Source: Mesostigma viride
Taxonomy: Eukaryota > Streptophyta > Mesostigmatophyceae > Mesostigmatales > Mesostigmataceae
Assembly: GCA_009746045.1 (NCBI GenBank)
Contig: RPFO01000253.1
Coordinates: 5,115,145-5,179,144 of the forward strand
Direction: 5' to 3'
Length of the DNA: 64,000 nucleotides
Each line of letters starts with the position of its first letter. The stretch's first letter is position 1. Below the pieces are notes generated by a model that saw nothing but the letters and a program-made list of their open reading frames with translations, searched no databases and was not told the origin of the DNA. The translations under genes were made by a program, and so were the position numbers. Below, piece by piece: positions 30,803 through 40,588 of this stretch.

Positions 30803-31981
30803 CTAACCCCTGACACGCGGGAGGGGCACCGTGTTCCGTGGTGTCCCTGGAGCGTTCTCTGGGCAAGGCCTGGAAACAAAAGGCCGAGCATTGCGAAACA
30901 ACTCCTCCACTTCAGACATCGTGGGTAGGAAAGCAAGGGGGCCCAACCTTTTGGTGTGGTAATAGACATTGTGACACAAGTTAAATAGCCCTGAATCCAC
31001 AGAATTCACGAAGAGAGCGCGGCCCTTATGCCGAAACAAGGATACCACCATTACAAGGAAGGAGTACACATCATGGTCTCGCTGCGCTGTCACCACCCCT
31101 CCTGTCATGCCGGGCTGGTCCACTGTTGCGGGATGCCACCGAGGCTGACGATCCTTACCAGCCTGATGCGTGAAAATCCGTTCCCCCCCTCTTGTCGCCA
31201 GGCCGAGATCTGCAATACGGATTATCGGATGTGCACTTCCTGGCGCCATGGTGTAGAGAAAATTATCGAGCTTGACGTCATTGTGTATAATGTTAACGGC
31301 GTGCAAGCCAGCCAATGCCTTTGCACAGTCTGCAAGGACGCTGGGTGAGCAAACTTCGAAAACACGCTGATTTTCCGGGGCATCACGGGCAGCATGCAAG
31401 TCACCACTCATTCTCTCCATGACAATACCACCTACTTCACCGCACGTGGACCAGAGCCCTTCTACTGCAGGGCAGACCTGCGGGCCAGCTATAGACATGA
31501 AACCGGCCTCCTTGGCCACTGCCACAACGGCGGTTATAACAGCCTCCTGGTAGTTCACCAGCAGCGTGTCTCGTCGAAGGCTTGCCAGCTTTACCACTAG
31601 CGTAGCCTCGCCACCTGGTGCACTCGAGCTAGCAGGGATAGCGTATAACGTGCCATGAGCACCTTTTCCTATCCGGTCACCTGACAATTTCACTGCGATG
31701 ACATGCGTCAACTTGCTAGCGCTGTGAGAAACCTTTTGATCATAATTCGTCAGCCGCTGCAATGCAATGCTCCAATCCGACGGTGCATTGGTTTGCAGCT
31801 CAACGTCCCTGCGAGCGTGCGAGTCCGCGGCGTTCAACACACGCGACACCCTATGCAAAGCGGTGCATGTACGCAGTCTGTAAGTCCGTGAATTAAAAGC
31901 CTGTCTCGCCCTTAATGCCGACAGGGTTCCCGGCGACAGGTCCTGTCTGTTGGTCGACATTTTTCTTTTGCAGCTGGCCAT
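30803..31981 (-). CDS. Ser/Thr-type protein kinase (cargo)
   Basis: Single exon, 392 aa. Essential kinase motifs are present: glycine loop GKGAHG (105-110), ATP-binding Lys in VVK (131), catalytic loop HNDVKLDN (233-240), metal-binding DLG (258-260) and, later, DHDVYSFLVMVVSL of subdomain IX. The APE motif is not obvious; QPRWHPATV stands in that place. The N-terminal 90 residues are basic and unrecognised. No transmembrane segment is visible. It probably phosphorylates an unknown protein. Its 5' side faces the hairpin repeats and array 3 and it diverges from gene C. The intact frame suggests selection or recent acquisition. Confidence 0.85.
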   Translation of the reverse strand: MASCKRKMSTNRQDLSPGTLSALRARQAFNSRTYRLRTCTALHRVSRVLNAADSHARRDVELQTNAPSDWSIALQRLTNYDQKVSHSASKLTHVIAVKLSGDRIGKGAHGTLYAIPASSSAPGGEATLVVKLASLRRDTLLVNYQEAVITAVVAVAKEAGFMSIAGPQVCPAVEGLWSTCGEVGGIVMERMSGDLHAARDAPENQRVFEVCSPSVLADCAKALAGLHAVNIIHNDVKLDNFLYTMAPGSAHPIIRIADLGLATRGGERIFTHQAGKDRQPRWHPATVDQPGMTGGVVTAQRDHDVYSFLVMVVSLFRHKGRALFVNSVDSGLFNLCHNVYYHTKRLGPLAFLPTMSEVEELFRNARPFVSRPCPENAPGTPRNTVPLPRVRG

Positions 31982-32039
31982 TGTAGGTAGGTATGAATGA
32001 TCTCGATGCTGTCAATTACGATGATACACGAGGTAGTCT

Positions 32040-32600
32040 ATACCTAGGATCGAGAGCTTCTTCTTGTATGGCAATGCCGGCTGGGCGATGACGGTGACGG
32101 CCGTCACCGTCATCGCCCTCGACGGGCGTGATGAAAAGTACCTGGTTGATAGGCGGCAGCTATTCACAATATAGGCCGTTTTTTATTACTCCGAATAAAG
32201 AGTTAAGAGGTTGGCCCTCGGCAGGGCGATGACGGGGCGCTGACGGGGCGATGACGGGGCGATGACGGGGCGTTCACGCGCGTGATTAATAGAACCTGTT
32301 TGATAGGCAGCGGCTATTGGTAATATACTTTGTTGATTAAGAGAAGAGTTTAGATGTTGGCCCGTCGAGGGCGATGACGGTGACGAGCGTCACCGTCATC
32401 GCCCTCGACGGGCGTGATGAAAAGCCCATGTTTTATATGCGGTAGCTATTGGTAGTCCATAGTATATAGGTCGTTGACTATCACTCCGAATAAAGAGTTA
32501 ACAGGTTAAGGCCCTCGGCCGGGCGATGACGGGGCGATGACGGGGCGTTGACGCTCGTGATGAATAGGACCTGTTTGATAGGCGGCGGCTATTGCTAATA
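32040..32600 (-). promoter_or_regulatory. GATGACGG repeats and long hairpins upstream of kinase
   Basis: About four imperfect direct repeats of roughly 140 bp, each with TAGGCGG..GCTATT and one or more GATGACGGGGC units. Two carry perfect inverted repeats: 32085-32100 with 32101-32116 (16 bp arms, no loop), and 32361-32385 with 32388-32412 (25 bp arms, 2 bp loop). They lie between the kinase start and array 3. Confidence 0.8.
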
Positions 32601-32611
32601 TATAGGTCGGA

Positions 32612-33052
32612 TATTTGTGTACCACCCCCCTCCTTCCCGCGGCAGGTACGCAGCGACCCGCTGTTGTGCTGGCTGCAATTGTGTATCACTTGTACGGTAT
32701 TTGTGTATCACTTGTACGGTATTTGTGTATCACTTGTCCTCCTTCCCACGGCAGGTACGCAGCGACCCGCTGTTGTCCTGGCTGCAATTGTGTATCACTT
32801 GTACGGTATTTGTGTATCACTTGTACGGTATTTGTGTATCACTTGTCCTCCTTCCCACGGCAGGTACGCAGCGACCCGCTGTTGTCCTGGCGGCAGTTGT
32901 GTATCACTTGTACGGTATTTGTGTATCACTTGTCCTCCTTCCCACGGCAGGTACGCAGCGACCCGCTGTTGTCCTGGCTGCAATTGTGTATCACTTGTAC
33001 GGTATTTGTGTATCACTTGTCCTCCTTCCCACGGCAGGTACGCAGCGACCCC
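32612..33052 (+). promoter_or_regulatory. Intergenic repeat array 3
   Basis: About five copies of the compound unit of arrays 1 and 2, in the same orientation as array 1, starting ACCACCCCCCTCCTTCCC. It lies between the kinase (starts 31981, minus) and gene C (starts 33344, plus). The last unit is interrupted at CGACCCCTGTCGACCCG. Confidence 0.8.
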
Positions 33053-33343
33053 TGTCGACCCGCTATTGCACTTCACCGCGTGCATCATTGCACATTAGGT
33101 GTGGCAGAAGATCACCATGCACCCTCCTTCCCACACAAATCTCTGCTGCCCATGTGCGGCGTGGACATACAACAACAACTACAACAACCTTCCCACAAAT
33201 CTCACCACCCGGTTCTCAAGTCGAACGACGACATAACTTTTACGAGTCGACTTTTCCGCGCATACTGACTAACTAACTGTATCGCGGCGTGAACACTCGC
33301 GCAGACATCTCAGGTGCAGGCGGCAGCCTTTGCATTAGCGGAC

Positions 33344-34588
33344 ATGTCGAATGATCCAGGGGAGCGGTCCCCCATGAGCTCGGCGGATACGGGATCCTAT
33401 CCCTCCGACTCGGAGGAGTCATTCCGGTCGGGAGGGACACTGTATTCGACGGAGTCGTTGCCGGCGGTAGTCGAAGAATTTTTGCGGACCCATTGCGATT
33501 TGGCAACGGTAACCGAGAATCTGTCCTTATCGCAGAAGAGCATTGCCGTACGATTACACCGCATGAGGGTTGCTGACCAGCACAGGCCTGATGAGCCGGC
33601 ATGGTTCGGCCAAGATATGGAGCCCGGAATCCTCGGGTGCATTGTTGACCTACTCGGCCCCCTGGAACGCGCGAGGGTCAGCGTAATGAGCAAAGAAGTG
33701 CGTTTGATAGTGCAGCAGCACAAGTGGCAGATCAAGACCGGTATTCATTGGAGGGAGGCGGAGCATTTGGAGGAAGAGTACGGCCCTATTGACGACATCG
33801 CAGCACCAACGCGCATGCTCATCACTGGCACCTTATTCGATCCCACCCGGGCTAATCCCATCAGGAATAACAGCATCACGTTGGAGCTGTCTGCATCCAC
33901 CCTGGAGGCATACGGCACCACATTTCGCAAGCTCATGTCGGATGTGAAGTCGCGTCTGCGCCGGCAGCCTCCCACCTGCCTGGGGAACTTGTTCTCGCTT
34001 CGCGACATTCCCGCAGACCTGGGCAGTCAGTGGAGCATGGAATACGTTGCCCAGTGGCGGCAACATGAAGACGAAAGGCGCGGCCACGACCTGCTGCCCC
34101 CAGAGGAAATGGAGAGGCAGCTCGTGGCAGAGTGGAACCACGTATGGCAGTCGCCGATCATGTGGGGTCTGTACAGCATTGTGGTCTTCACCAGCTGCCA
34201 GGCTTGGGGAGAGGGGTGGGAGTCCACGGGGCATACTAGGGACTATTGGGATCGTGCAGGGTGGGCAACTTTGCTGGAGTCCATGCCTACACTTGATCCC
34301 GTGGTTCTCGCCGGCGCCGTCTTGTTGACGCACCCAGCGGCTACCAACGTCCTTAAAGAGCGGTTGCAGGAGCCCTGCACGTTGCGGCTGCTGCGTGGAA
34401 GAGGGTCGCACCTGGTTGAGGAGGCACGGACAACGTGCATGCGCGACGGCAATCGATTTGGGCGGTCTACCCAGAACACGTATGGGCAGGCAGGACGCTT
34501 TCTGGGCGAGTGTGGCCGGTGGCTCTACACTATCAGTCGGAGTGCCGTCCCGACCCTCATGGGCGTGAAAGTGGTTACTCGTATCTAG
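33344..34588 (+). CDS. CACTA-element gene C, unknown 414 aa protein
   Basis: Single open exon. The in-frame ATG at 33344 (MSNDPGERSPMSSADTG) is preferred over 33314 because it leads into a Ser/Asp-rich start. The middle part is mixed alpha-helical (for example VDLLGPLERARVSVMSKEVR) and Trp-rich (WNHVWQSPIMWGLYS). The end is basic. I do not recognise a domain. It is one member of the third divergent pair, opposite the kinase. Confidence 0.6.
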   Translation: MSNDPGERSPMSSADTGSYPSDSEESFRSGGTLYSTESLPAVVEEFLRTHCDLATVTENLSLSQKSIAVRLHRMRVADQHRPDEPAWFGQDMEPGILGCIVDLLGPLERARVSVMSKEVRLIVQQHKWQIKTGIHWREAEHLEEEYGPIDDIAAPTRMLITGTLFDPTRANPIRNNSITLELSASTLEAYGTTFRKLMSDVKSRLRRQPPTCLGNLFSLRDIPADLGSQWSMEYVAQWRQHEDERRGHDLLPPEEMERQLVAEWNHVWQSPIMWGLYSIVVFTSCQAWGEGWESTGHTRDYWDRAGWATLLESMPTLDPVVLAGAVLLTHPAATNVLKERLQEPCTLRLLRGRGSHLVEEARTTCMRDGNRFGRSTQNTYGQAGRFLGECGRWLYTISRSAVPTLMGVKVVTRI

Positions 34589-36585
34589 AACACCAGTCTT
34601 TGTGGATGCGTTTCAGTCAGCTGTGATCGAGTTGCTGGTGGTTGTTACCTGTGGGACATTTCTTGTGGGGGGAGACTTGGTCCATATTTCAGGCTTGTCT
34701 TACATGATGCAGTGGCACTTTCGGGCTGGAGGGTTAATTGTGGCCCGGCCTGCCGGTTTAGCTTCAGTGCTCTCATGTCGGCCTTTCCCTTGGCCTGTCG
34801 TGGTTTTGTTGTTACCACCTATTGACAGTGCCAATATCTTTTGACAAGAGCTTTCAGTTATGTCTACTGTATTATTTTCAGGTCGTCTGTGACTGACGCC
34901 ACATGGGATGAGATAGGAGGTACTCGGCTATCATTGCTAATTACTTTAATGCATGCCCATTGGGCCATGCATAGTGTATATTTTTCATGCATGCACGCCA
35001 TTATGTATCGCTGGGTCCATCCCATCAAATGCTTGTTTATTGCCAGGTCTGGTGGAAGTCCGTAAGTACTTGCGTGTCATGCGCATGGGCATGTTTATAG
35101 TACTATGCTAATCTATTTAGAAACATAATTACACGGAAGTTACAAATCTCATCTGCATCATGCCCCAAGACACTACATTAAAAATCAAATAAAATTATAA
35201 CATGCCTCCGTTGGGATATCATGTAGCACATATTCCTTGCTGAATGGGTGGAGGTGGGTCAAGCCGCGACATCGAAATAAGGTAACTCTAACCTATCTAG
35301 TCTACAAAATCCTAACTACACTTCTCCCCAAAGCGCCCCTTCCGCTTTGGGGGAGGGGGCTTGCCCACAGGGGCTGGCGTGTGAGCCGGGACATTGGTCA
35401 TCCACCTCTTCTTGTTCTGCATAGGAACAGAGAGAGCGAAGAAGTTCGGTGTGGGGACCCCTTCTCGTGGTAATGCGTTACATGTACTCCCCACCGGGCT
35501 TTGCTCTTCATGGGTTCATAAAGACAACAATTATTCAGTAAGAATTTAATAAATTAGGAACATAGATCCGTTGGGAGTCATGTTACACATGTCACTGTTA
35601 CACATATATACCTGCAAAGGGGCATATGATTTTTAATACATTCTGAGCTACAACCTGCACGTGCATGGGTTTAGTTAACTGGCACCTATACTAGAGGCCT
35701 GACATGGGGTGGAGCTTCAGTGCTTCCCCGCCTTCTCCTTCTCCCACACTGGGTGCTCCGCCTCCTTCTTCTCCGGCCCTGCCCGTGGGTGCACCGGCCC
35801 CGCCTCCTCCTTCTCCTCACGGGACGATTCGCGCTCCACGCATGGCTGCAGCATCAGTTAGCACGGGCAAGACATAGCAGTAACCGCGCTATGGCTGTTC
35901 TAGCACCAGCCTAGCAGCCTGCCATGATCAGTCAGCAAACCCACGCCAGCTAAACCCTTGGCTGACACAACCAGTCCATGCATCATTAAGTATGGGTACG
36001 GGGAAAGCTTCCCGCATATCCATGCCCATATGGATGGCAGCAACACAAGGACTGGCACCCTAGCCCCCCCGTGCACACACAAAAACGTGGGTCGTGGCTT
36101 CCACGCCCCATCCGTCATGCATGACAGCGCGTAATTTACTCGCATTCACACCGGGCTGCATCCCAGCGCCGTTGCTGTCCCCATGTGACACGTCGGCTGA
36201 TTAAGCAGATACACAGCTGAGTCTGATGTAAACCGCTAAACCCCAAACCCATGCACACCACAGTCAAGGACGCGTGCATGTCAAGCCATGCCAATTGTGA
36301 ACCGTACAGCAATTTACTTTTCAAGCCTGAAGAGGTGTATAGGAGATAGTAGCCTGGAAGAGGTTACAGGGGCACATGTCCATTAGCGAGCGGAACAACA
36401 CAGCATACACCCTACAAGCGTACCGCACAATGTCCTCCTGCAATTGTCTGCAGATCTCCCAATGCCGCAGACATCTCCACTGCTCTCATGGCGATTGCAA
36501 ATGCTTGATGCCGCACCTCTGCTTACAGCAGAAAAGCTTCCTCCGGGCGAGGCACCTGACTGGAACCAACACCCATTCCTTGGCT
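34589..36585. other. Mostly non-coding; dispersed repeat
   Basis: The gap between gene C and the convergent finger gene. It contains the dispersed repeat at about 35540-35660 (related to 21105-21190) and a GC-rich Pro- or Lys/Glu-coding stretch at 35705-35880 that is open on both strands. Nothing else can be supported. Confidence 0.4.
35312..35423 (-). CDS. Possible terminal exon
   Basis: On the minus strand TATGCAG is followed by NKKRWMTNVPAHTPAPVGK, PPPPKRKGRFGEKCS and a TAG at 35312. Acceptor, composition and stop are exon-like. The upstream exon is not identified; the Lys/Glu-rich stretch at 35705-35880 read on the minus strand is a candidate. Weak support. Confidence 0.3.
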
Positions 36586-37696
36586 TCACAACGTGGCCAT
36601 GACAGCATCGTGAATCTGCTTCGCCAACGCCCACACTTCAGGACCCGCGCCCTGCACCGCCATGGCCACAGGCTGCACCGCTGCAATCGATGCAGCATTC
36701 ACTGCCTGCGCCGCACCATGTACTGCATGCACGAAAGCCAATCCTGGCTCGGTTATCATGGTCTTGCCCGATTCCTGCTGCTTCTTCTTCTTCGATGCGG
36801 TCATGCGCACTTTATACCCCTTCCTCTCCAAGCACGCCTTCAGCACCTGGCTCGTGCGGTGCTGAATATGCTTCTGAAGGCGCGCCTTCTAAACACGAAA
36901 TGTTGGCAATGTATGATTCCCAAACGGCATCATAGGCACATAATCAGTCCCATTAATTGCTTTGCGGCAGTCAATGCACCAGAACACCTGTTGAAAAAAG
37001 AAGGTTATGCGCGCTAGCGATTACCCGCGGCAAGAAGCAATCAACACGCCTCGCTAACAACTGCAACCACAATGTAATTCATGACGGGCCACTCACCGCT
37101 ACCCTGCTCTCCTGCTTCAATGTCTCCCCATTCTCAAGGCCTCCATTGTAAACCTCTCCGTCTTCACCATCGTCATCGTCTTCCTCTTCCTCCACTCCGA
37201 CGTATCCGTGTTTCCTTTTCCTAAGATACCTAGGGTTGTTCAAGTCGTATGTGCGGCGTTGGCACACTTCCAACAAAATTTTGGCCGCCTCTACCCATTA
37301 CCATTTATTCGTACTATCATAACATATCCAGGCGTTTGAAAAATCATTCCCTCGTTCGAACTTCTACCCCTGGGCGTCCATGACGAGGCAGTCACGACGG
37401 GACGCAGATGCACAAAAATAAAACAAGGCGACATCCCTTCAATCATTGACCAAAAAACAGAATACGCGCAGAACTTGGATTTCAACACCACGCACCCATT
37501 ACCAGCGAGCACGGCTGGCCTGCAACCGCCATCATTTCATAACCAGAAGCCAGGGCCCACACTCCATCCCGTTACCTCATCTTCCACGCACGGCTTCCGC
37601 TGCTTCCCTCTGCTCTTTCGCATTCTCCGCCAGCAACCTCGCCTTCTCCTCGTCCAACAATCCACTAAGAATAAAATCCCCTCTATTGGACGCCAT
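36586..37696 (-). CDS. CACTA-element gene D, possible C2H2 finger protein
   Basis: Exon-like segments on the minus strand: MASNRGDFILSGLLDEEKAR (37696 down to about 37580, basic coiled coil), WVEAAKILLEVCQRRTYDL to the acidic VEEEEDDDDGEDGE (about 37290-37090, donor GTGAGT), VFWCIDCRKAINGTDY (from about 36987, after ACAG), and KARLQKHIQHRTSQVLKAC ... MATL (after TTTAG near 36892, stop at 36586). The C-x2-C of one exon and H-x2-H of the next would form a small zinc finger across a splice. The end has KKKKQQ and Ala-rich helices. A DNA-binding partner of the transposase is possible by position. The exon 1 donor is unresolved. Confidence 0.5.
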
Positions 37697-38147
37697 TCAG
37701 ACGAACTTTGCTAGCGTCTTTTCACCGGCCCCAGCACACATAATCTATAGCCGCTTACTGACAACGGCCGACAACGACAACTGCTGAATAGGCGAAAAAG
37801 GCTGATAACTACATTTTTATATTTCGCTGCATTTGCTAATAGACACGCACGTTCTCCCACTTCTCCATTACAATATAATTATCCATCTGGCCGTGTACAG
37901 GCAAAGATCCCCGAAGTAACTTACTGAAACGTATCTTACAGCATCGGATCACTGGCACCTAATCTACAGGTGGTAGATTACCAACCAAGACCCGTCGCGG
38001 TAATTTACTCTGTCGGTAATGTACTACCAAAGATGTGCAGTCGTAACGTTACTCTTACTTACGGCTAGTAAAATTACTACGTAGGATGATAGGTAGTAAT
38101 GATTACGGCGTTGGATCTCACGCCTCGTATCTAGGTAGTAAGATAAG
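37697..38147. repeat. Right subterminal region with degenerate repeats
   Basis: No gene. From 37970 to 38147 scattered TAATTTAC, TAATGTAC and GTAGTAAT motifs resemble the left 15 bp array but are not in tandem, so the two ends are asymmetric. Confidence 0.5.
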
Positions 38148-38203
38148 ACCTCGTAATTTACGCCTCGGATCATTTTTACTACCCTCGGACGAAAAGTATA
38201 GTG
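38148..38203 (-). repeat. CACTA-element right TIR
   Basis: Exact reverse complement of 12577-12632 over 56 bp, ending in TATAGTG on the plus strand, followed by AA at 38204-38205 and the Gypsy-1 integrase. Confidence 0.95.
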
Positions 38204-38758
38204 AAGGATCTGGGCGTTACCTCTATCATTCTTCCTAAAAGGTCCTACAAAATCCATCATAATGGAGTCCCACGGCATGATGGGATCAGGTAGGATCCTA
38301 GGCTCTGCTATCTGTCCTACATTGTTGGGTTTCATCTCCTGGCAAGATTGACAGGTTCTAACATACTCATCTACATCCTTTAAAAGGGAAGGCCAGTAGT
38401 AAGAGCGGGCTACTAGGTCCCGTACCCGTTTACCACCCTGAGCAGCTAAGTCATGCAACTCAAAGAGCAAGGAGGAGCGACAGATAGGGGGGACATACAG
38501 GCGCCATTGAGGGGGAGAATCTGTCAACTGCACATATAAAAACCCACCTACAAATTTACAAGGGTGCTTGCCTAATTGTTGGGGATGGGCAGCAATGGCA
38601 GCTAAAGCTTCCGGCTCAGTGGCCGTAAATCTACTAATAAGGCATTCAAGATCAGAGGTAGGCATCGCTACAGAGGTATCCAGAACAGGTTTAAAGAGGT
38701 CTCCTACCGCCTTGCCAAAGAGAAGGGGAGGTCCTAGAGGGACTATGACAGTTATCAT
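38204..38758 (-). pseudogene. Gypsy-1 integrase N-terminal half
   Basis: The reading ISRFTATEPEALAAIAAHPQ, WRLYVPPICRSSLLFELHDL, CQSCQEMKPNN and PWDSIMMDFVGPFRKND is the zinc-binding and first catalytic part of a Gypsy integrase. The first Asp of the DDE triad is in MDFVGPF. The zinc motif reads HDLAAQGGKR where Gypsy-2 has HGSPLGGHQG, so one His ligand seems lost. The frame ends at the CACTA insertion after NAQIL and resumes at 12574. A frame change separates it from the RT ORF near 38788. Confidence 0.9.
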
Positions 38759-38787
38759 AAGACTTTCCTGACCTAGTCGCTATATGG

Positions 38788-40566
38788 CTAAGCGGTATAG
38801 AATATTTTATTTTTCCCCTCCCCCCACACCGAGGCCACAGGAAGGACCTCACACGGGAGAGAGAGTCCTACGTGAGAAAGGAGATCAGGCATGCGAACAG
38901 CGGTATGAAAGAGGTAGGCATAGGATTCATCATCAGGTAGTTCACCATAAGGGGTTACACCCATAGTAGCAGGAACTAGAGTTGTATTGAGAACATCAAG
39001 GTCCTCGAAGAAGGAGTCATCTGCGCGACGGGAGAGTGCATCTGGTACTATGTTATCTACACCCTTAACATACTGAAGTTTAAAAGGGGAAAACTGTGCT
39101 AAAAACTCCATCCAGCGCGCTTGACGAGGGGTAAGGTTGGGTTGTGAGAGAAGATGGGTAAGGGGACGGTGATCCGTCTGGATAACTAATCTATAAGGAT
39201 CTATCTCGCAGGGTTCATTCAGACAAACATCAAATTGAGCACCTTTAAGAAAGTGCTGCCACGCGTGGCAACAATACACCACAGCTAAAAGTTCCTGCTG
39301 GTGTACGGGATAGTTACGCTCCGCAGGGAGCATTGTCCTAGAGATATACTCAATTGGCTGTAAGCCCTGACCCTGATCCTGGAGAAGGACGCCCCCTATA
39401 GCTACCTTGCTAGCGTCTGTAGCTACAACAAAGGGTTTAGTAGTATCCGGTAGGATGAGTACGGGAGGAGAGAGGAGTAGGGATTTTAGACACTGAAAAG
39501 CCGACTGACATTCACTACTCCAAACAAAGGGGATATCCTTCTTTAATAAATGATTAATAGGGGCTGCTATAGTTGCGAAACGCGGGATAAAACGCCTATA
39601 GTAAGAAGCAATCCCTAGAAAACTACGTACACCTTTAACGTCGGTAGGGGTAGGCCATTCCTGAATTGACTTAGTTTTATCCGGGTCGGTAGCGACCCCG
39701 GCATCTGACAGAACGTGCCCTAAAAATGGGACACTCCTACCCGAACGAACTTTAGCACGGCGCGCCCACAAAGAATTTTCAGCCATTATTTCTAATACTT
39801 TCTTTAAATCACGTAGGTGCGTTTCAAAATCAGGAGAGTAGATAAGGATATCATCTAAGTAAGCTTGAGCACAAGAACGATCGTGCTCAGATAAAGAAAC
39901 AGAGGAGAAGGAAGCATCCTTTAAATCAGATAACACTTGAGGAAGGTGAGAATTCCCCATGACAGGTCTAAGCACTTCATTCATTAACATTTGGAAGGAG
40001 GCAGGAGAGTTACAGAGTCCCATAGCCGCTACTCTAAACTGGTAATGACCAAAAGGGGTAGCAAAGGCGGTTTTATGGCAATCCTCAGGAGCTATGCGTA
40101 GTTGCCAAAAACCATCCGCACAATCCAGTACCGTGAAACAGGTAGAACCTTTAACCTTATTAAATATATCATCAATACGAGGTAGAGGGTATTTAGACTT
40201 CACAGTAATATCGTTTAACTTCCTATAATCAGTAACTAGGCGAAACTTGCCATTTGGCTTAGGAACTAACAGGACACCAGCGGAGTAGGGGGAGTTACTA
40301 GGCTCTATCAATCCTGCTTCTAATAGGGACACTAAAATCTGTTTTAGTTCCTTTAATTCGGTAGGGCCCATTCTATACATCGGAGAGTGCGTAGGAACTG
40401 CACCGTCCTTAATAACTACACGGTGTAAAACAGAACGAGGAGGAGGATAAGAAGGGGTCTTTTCTTCAAACACTTTTGAGGAATCTATCACAGCCATGTA
40501 TCTTACCATTTCATTTTCAGTCAATCCCACTCCTATTGTATCCACTGTGTTTACATCTATTTCCAC
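38788..40566 (-). CDS. Gypsy-1 reverse transcriptase and RNase H
   Basis: 592 codons, open. Reverse transcriptase motifs: LVPKPNGKFRLVTDYRKLN, VLDCADGFWQLRIAPED, MGLCNSPASFQ and catalytic YLDD (236-239), followed by VRSFLGIASYYRRFIPRFA (thumb/connection). RNase H follows with VATDASKVAIGGVL, ERNYPVHQQELLAVVY and TDHRPLTHLL. The end VDNIVPDALSRRAD is typical of Ty3/Gypsy. This part looks intact. It copies the element RNA into DNA and removes the RNA strand inside virus-like particles. Confidence 0.95.
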   Translation of the reverse strand: MEIDVNTVDTIGVGLTENEMVRYMAVIDSSKVFEEKTPSYPPPRSVLHRVVIKDGAVPTHSPMYRMGPTELKELKQILVSLLEAGLIEPSNSPYSAGVLLVPKPNGKFRLVTDYRKLNDITVKSKYPLPRIDDIFNKVKGSTCFTVLDCADGFWQLRIAPEDCHKTAFATPFGHYQFRVAAMGLCNSPASFQMLMNEVLRPVMGNSHLPQVLSDLKDASFSSVSLSEHDRSCAQAYLDDILIYSPDFETHLRDLKKVLEIMAENSLWARRAKVRSGRSVPFLGHVLSDAGVATDPDKTKSIQEWPTPTDVKGVRSFLGIASYYRRFIPRFATIAAPINHLLKKDIPFVWSSECQSAFQCLKSLLLSPPVLILPDTTKPFVVATDASKVAIGGVLLQDQGQGLQPIEYISRTMLPAERNYPVHQQELLAVVYCCHAWQHFLKGAQFDVCLNEPCEIDPYRLVIQTDHRPLTHLLSQPNLTPRQARWMEFLAQFSPFKLQYVKGVDNIVPDALSRRADDSFFEDLDVLNTTLVPATMGVTPYGELPDDESYAYLFHTAVRMPDLLSHVGLSLPCEVLPVASVWGEGKNKIFYTA

Positions 40567-40588
40567 ACTATTATTAGTGATAGGTATC

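Larger units (their letters stand above)
12577..38203. mobile_element. Giant CACTA-type (CMC-like) cargo transposon, 25.6 kb
   Basis: Bounded by perfect 56 bp inverted repeats starting CACTATACTTTTCGTCCGAG, flanked by AA on both sides, and inserted in the Gypsy-1 integrase. It carries a transposase-like gene (15655-20213), a 2OG-Fe(II) oxygenase, a protein kinase, a possible finger protein and several unrecognised genes. Genes are arranged in divergent pairs around three copies of one intergenic repeat array. TIR sequence, short duplication and subterminal repeats fit CACTA/En-Spm. The size and enzymatic cargo are unusual for that group. The boundaries are fixed by the interrupted host ORF, so confidence in the ends is high. 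Confidence 0.93.

Noticed and set aside
12577-38203. Starship- or Polinton-type giant element
   Set aside because: No tyrosine recombinase captain, DNA polymerase B, packaging ATPase or capsid gene. CACTA TIRs and the transposase fit a cut-and-paste CMC-like element instead.
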